Of a DNA stretch of 64,000 bases, positions 23,601-53,763 are shown in pieces (positions within the stretch are counted from its first letter, which is position 1; every line of letters begins with the position of its first letter). The notes beneath the pieces were generated by a model. The model was not told the origin of the DNA, did no database searches, and saw only the letters and a list, made by a program, of their open reading frames with translations. Source of the DNA: Hymenolepis diminuta (Eukaryota > Platyhelminthes > Cestoda > Cyclophyllidea > Hymenolepididae); assembly GCA_900708905.1 (NCBI GenBank), contig CAADRB010000019.1, positions 1,257,447 to 1,321,446 on the forward strand, given 5' to 3'. A program made the translations under genes and the position numbers.

Positions 23601-25360
23601 TTACAAGCACTTTTATTATTTAATAAAATTAGAATAATATCTTAAATCACATCGAATAAATGATTTAGATGTGGTCGTAATTCTCTCACTTCTTTATTTA
23701 TGAAGGATTCAAGAAAATTAGAATAACTAATAAATACTACCCATATCATGAATTCCCTTGGTTTTAGTGCCCTCTGATGGTACATTGGAGTCTGAATGAT
23801 CAATCCTGCATTTCTTATAAAGTAGTTTTTATATTATATTTCTGTTCTCCAGGCACGCTGTGTTCAAATTGTACGTCTGCCAACTCAAAAGTCATGCATT
23901 CAACTGATGGACAACCAGCCCCACTGGTTAATATTCTTCAGCAAAGATAACTACGGAATGTTTTTTTTTCATCATAGCGGTTCCAATATACTTTTCCTTA
24001 CTCATGAGGATTATTGCCAAAACCGTTCTAAATGAGCTTGGTATGTTCGGTTCACTATCGAAATTTTGTAGACAATTAGCCTCAATTCAAGATTCTAAGG
24101 GGATCGTTTCTAATTTTCATTCCTACTTCGGTCCAAAATAAAGCCAATAAGCAATTACCACAATCAAAAAATCACTAAAGAAAACTATATCGATTTTAGT
24201 AAAAAGCGCCTCATTTCTCCCCTGCAGAACTAGCATTTGCATCTTTTCAACCATATATGGATTAAAGTAAATCTTCCAAATTTATGCATTTTTGATATCA
24301 AGGGTAACTGTTGTGTGGCAAAATGTTTCTAAATTATTACGTATGAGTTAAGATTTATATTTTCATCCTTAAAATCTTCTATCGATCCTTTCATTTCAAA
24401 AAGCATGATCGTGAGCTCACTGGATAAACGGCAAGTTTTAAAATGTGTATTCTGCCTTCATGGATTAAACAACGTGATCAATGACGCGTTGACCTTCATA
24501 TTACAAGCGGGCGTTTTTTGTATCCGAAATAATTTTCAGAAAACTGTATGCTTGATTCTATGATATCAAGTACATTTGTTATTAATACGTAAAATCTGGA
24601 TATTTTAAATTCATTTCCATTTATCCGTTTCTCTTATTTCTTAATTGCTTAATGTTTAGTACTAATATTTACCTAACTGTATTGATTCAAAGTATCTGAA
24701 ATTTCATGTAATTACTTGTTATGCATTTGCGTTATAACATTGGACTGTTTCCTTATTACTTTATTTATTTTCGTACTATGAGAGAAACTCTCATTAAATT
24801 TAAGTGGAGGGATTTTCTTTTATTTATTATTTTTACATTGATAAATTTTAGTTTACAACTGATCATTACGGCCCTATTCTTGAAGGAAAATGTTTGCGGC
24901 CAATTTTAATGCAGCTCCCAATGTTCATTTTTTAACTACAGCCATTTTTGAAGAAATCTACGAACAATTTACCAGGAATAAGGTAAAATTTATGCCAGAG
25001 GAATCGATCGTGTTTTGGACACCGAATATATCTTTTTGGTTTTAGTTTTCCCTCAGTATAAAATTCAACATTCTTTGGAAACCCTCAGAAATCAGTTTTA
25101 GAGTAAATCAATTTTTCCCCTTTTTCCCATTGAACTGATTTATTTGCGTTAATGGCCTTTGTAATCGCGAGAGGAACGAAGTATTTGTTTAAATTGATTT
25201 TCACGAAGGGATCACATTTCACACAATTTCGTCTTTTAGTTTCTAAACGGGATGGTTAGGGAAACGTTCCCTCTAACAACTACTAGCGCTATCAAATATT
25301 TTCATTTTATAAACGGTCATATTTTACATATATCTCGGCTTAGACCTTCCCTTTATGATA
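20641..25360. other. Intergenic, AT-rich, no gene recognised
   Basis: No conserved exon is seen. An 85-codon open frame at 22838-23095 is Gly/Trp/Cys-rich because of local T/G-rich composition and has no family match. No tandem repeat or RNA gene was recognised. Confidence 0.5.
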
Positions 25361-25364
25361 GAAT

Positions 25365-25559
25365 TTGACGGTACATTTGTATGAAAAATATCTTTGCGAG
25401 GAAGAACTTACCGATAATAATGACGACATTTCTTATTTAGGCAGTCACCTGGTTCAAGATAATCCTAAATATGTCGTTGAAATATTAAAGACCAATCGTG
25501 ATCTTTTCTCAAATATTGATGTTCTTGTTAATTTATTAGCATTTTTGTATTGTCACTGA
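25365..25559 (+). mobile_element. Possible LINE reverse-transcriptase C-terminal scrap
   Basis: A 64-codon frame contains ISYLGSHLVQDNPKYVVEIL followed by KTNRDLFSNI. It resembles the YLGS...EI..RI.KAR.AF..L segment that follows the catalytic palm in LINE reverse transcriptases. No flanking RT motif is readable, so the call rests on this one segment. Confidence 0.3.
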
Positions 25560-27600
25560 CTACTGATTACTTTATTCATGCCTTTCTATAGGTATTTCTT
25601 TCGCAGAATCAGTGCTCTCAATGTAAATTAGCTTGCTGTATTCTTTCATCTTGGTCACTGGGACTGGTAAGCGGAAGTTAATCTCATATCTTTGGCCGTG
25701 GATACCTTAGAATTTTGAATTTGTTATTTTAAATTCCAGTTTCTAAATACGATTGAAACTAAATATGACTCAGTTATGATAAATTCTTATATAGATCTTC
25801 CTACAAACACAAGACGACAACAATCTTCAAAACAAAAGTCCGTGGTTCAGATTAAATTATTTACTTTCGTGAGAACCGGTAATCACTGTCGCTTGGTGTA
25901 TATAATTAGCATTGCGAAATTATTTAAATAATGACGAGAAATCACTTGTTACCTGACAGAACGCAAAATGAATTTAACGCACAACGCAATTTGTTTAACT
26001 CGTTAGGCTAATAAAGGTAGAAGTCATACATTGGATATAAAGTTGATATAAGATGCATGATAAAGAGTTAAGAAAAATGGAGAAAATGCGATCACAACCT
26101 TGTTTATATCTATAAGCTATTATTTAATCAAATCGGTTTTCTTTATTTATCACAGACCAAGTATACGTTTGTATCGCTTCTCTGTTCCTATCTCCTCTTA
26201 GGTAACCACCAATTATTATTCCTAGTTTGCGGTAAAATTAAGCTACATTTCACATTGTGCAAATTTTAATTTCATTTAAAATTTAAACCTTGTCCAATTA
26301 TTCTGTTATAAAAGGAGATTTCCATTTGAAAATCAAATTTGATGCAGCGGATATTAATCAGCAGTTTCATTTTAACAGCAATTTTTTAAGAGCAAATAAA
26401 AATAATGTAATAAAATAATTGCACTTTCCTTTTTAATAGATTGTAATGTTCAGTTAAGAAATATGACTGCTTTTCCAAACCACGTTTTCCGGATATGTTA
26501 TATTTGAATTTGGTTGGTTCCACTTTTTCTAGTAGACATGTCTTTGCATATTGCAAATATCAAAGTTGCTTGCATACTATTTAAATTTAAAGAAAACTCT
26601 TTGTGCAGTACTGATGCTATTTAACCTGCATGTCTGCTAAATCGGAGATCATGGTTCATGCTTAATTATGTATCTGTTTTACTAGTCGTAAGTGAGTTTA
26701 CTAGATGCGAGCTTCTAAAACGGAGCGGCCCAAACTCTACTCCTCTGCTCCTATAGCAAATGGAGTATTCTTCAATAAATTTAATTTTGATTAGCTTCTC
26801 TCAAAGGCGATTTATTTTCCAACTCTGAAGATGAGCATAACTAGATCGTAATCTGAATGGACATCATTTCACTAGATCGGCCACGTTCGTCACCGCTGAT
26901 GATACGAATAGAAACTGACTTGGATATTTTAAATAATAAAAATGTATAGACTTTCATTGTACTTAGAATATAAAAAGTCGATAAAAGTATATACACTGTG
27001 TACGTAACTACAATGACTTATACAACCCTCATGACTAGATTATCGTTCCTTTAGTTCGACCTGAAAGCACTACTATATCGGATTTATTGCCTGCATTGCA
27101 TCTGGAAACCCATATTTCGACTTTTTTCGAGTCATACTTTTTCACAGCACGTGCATTAAACATGTTTTAAAATTATTTTGTAAGATCAGGAGGTCGAGTG
27201 GTCATATAATTACCCTTGAATTTTGTAAGTTTTTCTCAAATTTATGGTTGGTTATTAAATGCAAGTATGCCGATATCTTGAAATATTACTTCTGAGACAA
27301 AAACCTTGGTTTTACTTGTAGAGAACTAATAAGGATTACTATTTTATCTAGGTAGTCTATTAAAGTATTCTTGCGTGGGGAACTTGCTAAACTATTTGCA
27401 AACCTTGTACACTGCCAATATATGATTTTTAATTGTGTTTTTAAGGCAGCTCTAACCCCGATAGTAAAGCTATTTTTATAATCGACAGAGATGTCCTATT
27501 TAAAATCGAATAATCTTAAAGGCTAACTTCCCTAATCAGATGGACGAGAGCTGAGATGACCTGATGATATATTAAAATATCGCAGAAGAAGGAGAAAGAA
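25560..27600. other. Intergenic, no gene recognised
   Basis: AT-rich sequence between the LINE-like scrap and gypsy relic 3. No features could be supported. Confidence 0.5.
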
Positions 27601-27609
27601 AAAATAAAG

Positions 27610-29490
27610 TTGCAACGAACTGTAACAAGTTACAGTCGTAACAATGAGAATTTTCCTTTTTTCTCCATTTGGTCGAGATATCGGCTCGAAGATCATAAAA
27701 GTTGGCGACGCAGATGAGGTAAGGACTCAAAATTTGAACAATTTTAAAATTTCACTGAATACTGATAAATCTGAACTCAGATTGAAGAAAATGGGGCTTT
27801 TTCCGAAGAAACAACGGAAATGTCGCAAATTATTGCTAAAGAAACAGCGGGAAAATCTTAGGATGCTACAACGGCGATTTTCAAAACTTATGAACAAGAA
27901 ACAAAAACAGTGGATATTACCTTACTCAAGTCATCTATAAATTCTCTTGTTCTACAAGTTATTGAATTTCAATCTGACCCGGAAGCAGATCAAACGCTTG
28001 CTAACTGGTTTGAAAAGTGTGAGGGCGTTCTCCCAAACTATCTCGTTGACATCCCAAAAGATGTAAAAGTTAGACTATTACTATGAAGATTAGGGATTGC
28101 TGAAAATAAAAAGTTCAAATGTGTCATCCATCCAAGAATAATTCCGGATCTAAAAGTTGATGAAACAGTTCCAATTTTCTCTGATTTGTTTGGTGAAAAG
28201 TCTTCCGATCTGCGAAAATGTTTTAAATGTTTCTTTCACTAAAGAGCATAATGAAGACTGGATGATCTATGCTTAATATTTTTTAACTCTTATTTTTCTA
28301 CCATTAAAAAGGATCATTTCAAATGTCTACTGCTTCTGAGTTTTCGTCGAGAACTTCGTCAAACGAATGTCTACTGTTGAATTCTCAGAATGATCGACAA
28401 AATAGATAACATCACATTAAAGGGTCCCGCTAATGAATTTAGAAAATTGGGCATCAAATGTAACAGCGGCATTACTCAGCAGAACTCAGGTGAGCGCAAT
28501 AACATCGATCGAATTCCTAGTGAAACTGTGTCCCAGAATGTTTCCTCTTCATGAAACTCTGAGTGCTGACTTTGTAATGATTTGAACTTTGCCCGATTTT
28601 GTCCGTACCAATCTCATATTTGCAACTTGTGTGACAAACGAGATCTTAAGGAAACATTGTGCCGAACTGAACTAGTATTCAGAAAGAAGAGTGTCATCCA
28701 GAAAGTTAAACCAAGGATCAGTCAGGCAACAGAGTAATAACCAGCTCGAAGTTGGATATGAAGCGGAATGGAAATTTGCAAAAAAATCCCCACCAACATG
28801 TTACAAAATGAGCGGCAAGGAAAGGGAAAAAAGGAAGTAGCATTCTGAACTAATCCCTGTGATAGTCATTGAATAGAAACCTGTATCGAAGATGAACGCC
28901 GTTGAGAAGGCAAAGAATGGAGGTCTTTCTCCAAAACCAAACACGAATGCAGTGTGCTGTTTCAGGCATCCGAAGCGAACAGCCCGAATCAAAGGGAAGG
29001 AGGACAGGTCCTTTGAAAAAGGCAAGGAGGGAGCCAAGCTAAGACAGCTGTACTCGAGAACTTTTAGATGGCTGCTCATCCGAAACTTGATGAGAAATCC
29101 CCAATAAAAATGCAAATGGGAAGAAGAACCAGACCAAAGGTGCCTCTGAAAACGAAATAAGTTGCCAAGTGGAAATACGGAACCAAATAAAAGACTTTAA
29201 GTGAACTCGAGGAAGGGGTACTACAAGGAAGAAGCGTCTTAAAAAGAGGCGTTACAGAATATAATCATAAATAATTATTAATTATTTTCCATTAACAAAA
29301 TTAGTATTCTATTTTGTGTTTTCTTCCCGTTATAATAGAAAATTTCGCTTATCACTTATATTGTATACATGAATTATTATGTATTACATTATATTTTCAT
29401 AGTTCGAATTGAACTGTAGCAAGTTTTCGCTGTAGTAAAGAGAATTTGTTTTTTCTTCTGGTTGGGATACCGGCTTGACGATCGTCAAAA
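27610..29490 (+). mobile_element. Ty3/gypsy relic 3, flanked by LTR-like direct repeats, most of pol deleted
   Basis: A direct repeat of about 90 bp brackets the element: about 27612-27692 and 29402-29488, each with GAACTGTA(A/G)CAAGTT, GAGAATTT and a GATATCGGCTCGA-type string. The first is followed by TTGGCGACGCAG, as expected just after a 5' LTR. Inside is gag (about 27790-28265, with a stop and frameshift; NWFEKCEGVL, LRxLGIAENKKF, DLFGEKSS). Two decayed nucleocapsid knuckles follow (28558-28665; one Cys is a stop codon, and both zinc-binding His are lost). Then comes a Lys-rich stretch with no recognisable pol domain, ending near 29200. Protease, RT, RNase H and integrase are gone. Confidence 0.72.
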
Positions 29491-30480
29491 GGGTAAAACG
29501 CGCTTCATGGATTTATTTGATTTTCTCTCATTAATCTGACGCTTAAATCGTTTTAAGTAGTCATTTATTTTCAACTCCAGTAATGAATCGCAAAATACTT
29601 TCTTATAAGCGTCACTCAGTATAAGAGCTGCCTCCCTCTTTTTACCTTGAGCCTACGGTTACTATGCAAGTGCTTTTATCTGCAAGATTTCTACAATGAC
29701 ATCAATCTTTTAAGGTATGATTTCACAATATGGCCTCTTAAATAGAAACCACTCCTAATAAAAGGCATTTTCTTCTTGAATTGACTGACTTTGCATTTCC
29801 AGAAAGATTTTAATTGCTTTTTTAAGATTAGAATAGTGGGGTTAATTACCGTTATTTTACTTATAAATAAAACCTTGTCTTATTTTTATGTTAGAACTGT
29901 GTTTAGGCTTTGCTGTCTCTTTTCATTTTAGTTTAAACTGGTGATCAAAATTTCGGAAAACTTTTTTGCAAATCTACGATAAAAATCTTTTAAGTAATAA
30001 AAGCTACGCAGAAACTTTATATGAGAAATCGATCCCCAGTTAAGAAGATGTAATCATACTTGAACATGGATTTAATTAAGAGGTCGACCGTACATTTCAG
30101 GAAATCATTTTCCCATGTTCTAGGGCAAACATAAGTTCGATCAGGTCATTAGATTAATAAGTCTTTAGGTTGTTCTCATTTTCGATCACGTTTCACAAAC
30201 CCCAACACTCAATTTATCCAGTCATTATATTGAACGATCGCATTTATATGACATGCATCCCCCCGTTTTGTTTAAATTTCTGGCGATTAGTCAGTTTATA
30301 TAAAAAAATCAGGTTTTAGTATGAGAGTCGAATGGTCAAGGAAGTAAAAGTTAGTACACTTTCAATCCAGATAAGAATTTGCTCAATTCATGCCAGCATA
30401 CTTTTTAATAGAAACGCTAAACAATGTTTAAACAGTCCTCGGGGCCTTCTCAAAATTTCACGGTTAAAATGACAATTTCG
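29491..30480. other. Intergenic, no gene recognised
   Basis: AT-rich DNA downstream of gypsy relic 3. No exon, repeat unit or RNA gene could be supported. Confidence 0.5.
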
Positions 30481-31826
30481 CTGGATGAGCTCTCAATTAA
30501 GAAATTTAGACTAAGAATGGCATCCAGAGAGGGCTCAAGTTCTCCGTGCAATAAATAGTATACTGGAAGCTACGTATCTCCTGCCTAAATTGTGTCTGGG
30601 CAGAAAATAACATGAAATATTCCTGTTCTAGAAAACTACACTCCGGCACTTCTGTTAACCAAATTAACACGTAACATTTTAAGTCATGAACTCGTATCCT
30701 CAGAGGAGGTGAAATCCCAAGTTACCACCAAGCCACCGACATACTAAACTACCAAGATCGTTAGTCATCAATTCAAGCAATGACGCCTTACAATTTCATT
30801 TCCCTTCCGGTAAACCATCTAGCATCTCAGGAAAAAAGACTGTCATGGGCAAACATCTTCAGCCGAAATCCACTGCCAGACCAGACTGATATTCTAATAT
30901 CCATAAGTTCGAACCTCATTAGGAAATTTACGACCTTAACCATCAACCGAATATTTTCATGATAACCAGCACGTTTGCGGCCATCGAGGCATATAGTCCG
31001 TACGAAGAATCTATCGAGAAAAGGAGGCCCATCAAAGCTGTTTATTTTTCCAGTTAACCCCATGCCCAACATTCAAACGCCTCAGTGTAAGAGCATTCAT
31101 TCTCAAAATCCAATTCCAAAGGGACGAGCGCAAATGCACACTTGGGAAACGACGAGTCATGAATACGACAAATACCACCTAAGCATACCCCCGCTCCGAG
31201 CAAAAATTACACGGGTATCCCCATAACTCATATTGTAATTCAGTAGTTAAAGGCCTGCCTTAGTGATAATAAAGCGCAAACTTTATCTGACCCCACAGAA
31301 ATGAGTCAGACAAGTCCACAAAGACTAAAAGCGGTTCCATTCAGTTAGCGCAAACCGGAATAAAGCGAAAATTGACTATAAAAAATCTTTTCACTTACAA
31401 AAATAACGCCAAGCGACCAGAAAATCACAGAGACATGAACAAATACCAACTAGAAGTGGGAAATATGAGAGGTTGCAGATCAATCAGTACCAAAAATCAG
31501 TCTAATCAAACCAATGTAAACAGTAAACACAGCGCTTAAAATTCCCAAGCTATCAATTGCTCGAGTAAATCGACATTCCACGTCCCACACTCGAATGGCA
31601 AATAATTTATATAAAAACCAACATTTACAGAACAGACCGTAAGCGCTTAACAAATATTCCCCCAAGTCAAACTTACGTTTTCACAAAATTCTGAAAAACC
31701 AAATTTTCAGCGGGCCGACTTAAAATAGTATACGCCTCTGCCACCAAAACCCAAGCGCAGTAAAAAAAGGCGGATAACTTTCACAAATTTACTAACAACA
31801 CTCATCATTGTAATTATTAAAATATG
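30481..31826 (-). other. Probable 3'UTR and downstream region of CNBP-like copy 2
   Basis: The plus strand is conspicuously rich in A and C here, so the minus strand is rich in T and G. This skew begins at the CNBP stop codon and fades near 30.5 kb. It is consistent with a long transcribed 3'UTR. A perfect minus-strand AATAAA lies at 31046-31041. Open frames in this stretch (for example 31072-30827 minus) have no family match. Confidence 0.4.
31041..31046 (-). terminator. Candidate polyadenylation signal of CNBP-like copy 2
   Basis: Minus-strand AATAAA about 780 nt beyond the stop codon. No closer perfect hexamer was noticed. The implied 3'UTR is long, so this is tentative. Confidence 0.3.
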
Positions 31827-32487
31827 TTATGGAGGGCATTGACTCGCAATATGTCCGACACCGTTGCAATTGTAGCACACGGGGCCTCCACTTTGAGTGC
31901 AATCGCGGGAAAAATGACCAAAGCCACGGCATCTGTAGCATTGCACTTTCGAGCCACCCCGCGGGCAATCCCGCGAGATGTGACCCTCCTCACCACAAGT
32001 ATAGCAGCTACGGCCACCGCTACCACTATTGCCGTTGTTTGAATTTCTCATACCAGTACAATTGCGTGCGATGTGACCAGGCTCCCCACAAGTGTAGCAT
32101 CCATCTGCAGCAACAAAAACAATTTTGATCAACACAAAGAACATTTCCCTGACAAGAACGTGCTCACAACCCTCCCACGAACATCGACGCTTGAAGGGCC
32201 GTGGACGCGAAACTTGAAAACATTTCAAACATAACGATCCGCCGCCACCGGCAAGCCAGTCTGGAAGGATCGATAATATCTGCACAGCAATTAGACTGCA
32301 CAACAGTTCCAATCTTACCACTATAGCCACCGCCACCACTACCGTAGCCTCCATAACCGCCATATCCACCGCTAAAGCCACCACCTCGTCGACCGCCACG
32401 TCCACGGCCACTAGAGCCGCCTTGAGGACAGTCTCGAGCAAAGTGACCATGCTCTCCACATGAATAACATGTATCGCGATCACCCAT
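31827..32487 (-). CDS. CNBP-like zinc-knuckle / RGG-box nucleic-acid-binding protein, copy 2
   Basis: Paralogue of the 2698-3106 gene and member of the CNBP/Gis2 family. Two exons on the minus strand, 32487-32319 and 32104-31827, are joined in phase 1 across a 214-bp GT-AG intron, giving 148 aa. Five CCHC knuckles lie at residues 7-20, 59-72, 90-103, 112-125 and 133-146. A Gly/Arg/Tyr-rich segment (residues about 24-55) follows knuckle 1, in the same place as the RGG region of copy 1. The intron sits after that segment in both genes and in the same phase, indicating common descent. Acceptor-like AGs at 32521-32520 and 32506-32505 precede the ATG. Expected role: binding G-rich single-stranded RNA or DNA. 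The start is the only ATG in frame before knuckle 1. Confidence 0.94.
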
Positions 32488-32521
32488 TACGTACCAAAGA
32501 TACGCTGAAACTAAGATGTCT

Positions 32522-34510
32522 GAAAGGAAGGCCTTGACAACATAAACAATAAAAATTATAGAATTTTAAAAATTGACTTTAACCCATTGCACTTAAAATT
32601 ATTTCTAAGGAATTTATGTTTAAAATATCCAATATTTTAATTGTTATTTAAATTTCATGGTGCGTAAGTTGTGTCATATTTTTGAACCCAAATGTAATGC
32701 ACAATTTAACGTTGTGTGGTTCAGGTCGATTTTTTATGGAAACATAATAATAAACTTTTCTGAATTAATATGAATACCTTTTATTTATCATTTACTAATG
32801 AGTTATGTTACATTTATTTTTGAGATATTATTATAATATTCACATTATAGGATGCAGTAATGGTTCGAAAATTTTGTATTTTTCAATACATACCGAATTC
32901 TTAAAGTCTGCAAATATATCTGTACGCCTACATTCTTCCATCATGTTCATTTTCTGTTGTGATTCTTAAAAACGTGCATTTGATTCCTATTTTATATTTA
33001 AATGCCTTGTGTTACTTTCAATCGCTATGCAGTCAGATAAATTAAAATGTGGTGATTTAAATTCACTTAGTTTGCATTTATACTTAATAAAGAGCAATCC
33101 TGGTTTGATATAATATTATATGAATAATATTCCTTTGGGGTGGTAACAAAGCGCTTTTGCATTCCTGATCAGCATTTGCATTGCTAACATTTGCCTAGAT
33201 CAGTATGTGCGTCCTTCGTCCAACTCTGCTTCCATTAAATTGGTTTTATTTAAATGCCGTCGATTTTTTTAAAGTGGTAAAATTATTTTCTTGATCAGAT
33301 TTTCGTTCTCATTATGGAAAGATATACAAAATACACATCGAAATTTTTTGCATTTATAATCTGATTGACTTAAGTTATTTAATGGTCGACAGCAAATTTA
33401 CTGTACTATATTTTCTCTGAAAACAGATAATCTTCAAAACACTATGAATATATTATTAACTTGTTCCCTTTTAAAACTTTGAAAATTAGTGATGACATAA
33501 CTGCTATAGCCAGCAAATGTCTGAAGACACCTAGGGATTAAAAATGATTGACTGGAGATAAGATTTTCCCTACAATGTCCATAGGTGGCCCCGATGTGTT
33601 TGCATGTTTGCACATAGATATCTAAATAGATGCAGATCATCACGCTGAAACATCGACGGCGAGACGTAACTGATGTTTAACGAAGAAAGATCTCGTATAT
33701 AAACCTAATTTACTAATTAATAAATTAGGATGGCTTGCCTGCCACCTTCGAACTGATTTTTCGACATGAGTGGTTTGACTTATTCCATTTATTCGATCGA
33801 TGTGGCCCCGGTAAATCTTTCACGTTACTACATGGTGACACTGTAACAGACGAATTCACCGGTGTCATCCGCATATTGGCTGAAGACACAGATGACAGCC
33901 CCTTTTCTCGACACAGCACAAGAATCCTACTTCATTTCACTTCGTACAGTTGAAATGCGATAGCAGAAAAGCGATATTACAAAATAATTGGCTCAGTAAT
34001 CGTTATAATTAAAATGAGGAAAGTCATATTTTGGTTATATAGATAGAATAAAGCCAAAATGTCTGATTATTATAATCTTTGGATTATAAGCTTGGTGTAA
34101 ATGATTGCTGATACTAATATTGTATAGTCCCTAATATATCTTATCTTTTAATAATAATGCTACCAGATGGAGTTGATTACGTATATTATGGTTAAATGTA
34201 ATATTAAATAAATGGAGAATTAAAAATTCTACCTAAGTGGGATGTACGATGTAACGTATTTCGAGTTGAATTTTCCGGATTTACAAGAAAAATCCAGTCA
34301 GTAAGATGCAGTTAAATATATATTTTAATCCACTTATTAAATATAGATATTTCCCAAAAACAAGTATAAATGCCAGTATTTACGCGTAATGTTCAAAAAA
34401 CATATTTTCAATACAACTTCGTTTTAACTGTTTTAAGGTCATTTAGGGTAAAGTAATTGGTGGATATTTAGCGAGCTTTTGGTATTGTTTACATTATCAG
34501 CCGAAACATT
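32522..34510. other. Intergenic between CNBP-like copy 2 and ERK (divergent)
   Basis: The two genes are transcribed away from each other, so both promoters should lie here. Most is AT-rich and featureless. A patch at 33731-33955 is markedly more GC-rich and open on the plus strand for 75 codons without an ATG. It begins after an AG and could be a 5' exon, a decayed transposon or chance. Confidence 0.45.
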
Positions 34511-34522
34511 TCGCAGAAAGTC

Positions 34523-53661
<19,139 letters not shown>

Positions 53662-53757
53662 TTTCTACCCCTGGTCTTATTGGAAAAAAGATTTCTGATT
53701 TGATTCCTTCCCTGTCCTTGATGACCTTCCTTTGCGCCACAATTCCCACTCCCTCCT

Positions 53758-53763
53758 AATAAA
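53758..53763 (+). terminator. Candidate polyadenylation signal of ERK
   Basis: A perfect AATAAA begins 97 nt after the stop codon, within C/T-rich sequence. It is the nearest hexamer and a plausible end of the ERK transcript. Confidence 0.6.

Noticed and set aside
26890..26925. CTGATGA ... GAAAC string suggesting a hammerhead ribozyme core
   Set aside because: Stem II would be only two base pairs, and the flanks pair with each other in place of forming separate stems I and III with a cleavage site.
27555..27590. Second CTGATGA followed by a small stem
   Set aside because: The GAAA does not directly follow the stem, so the hammerhead core is not met.
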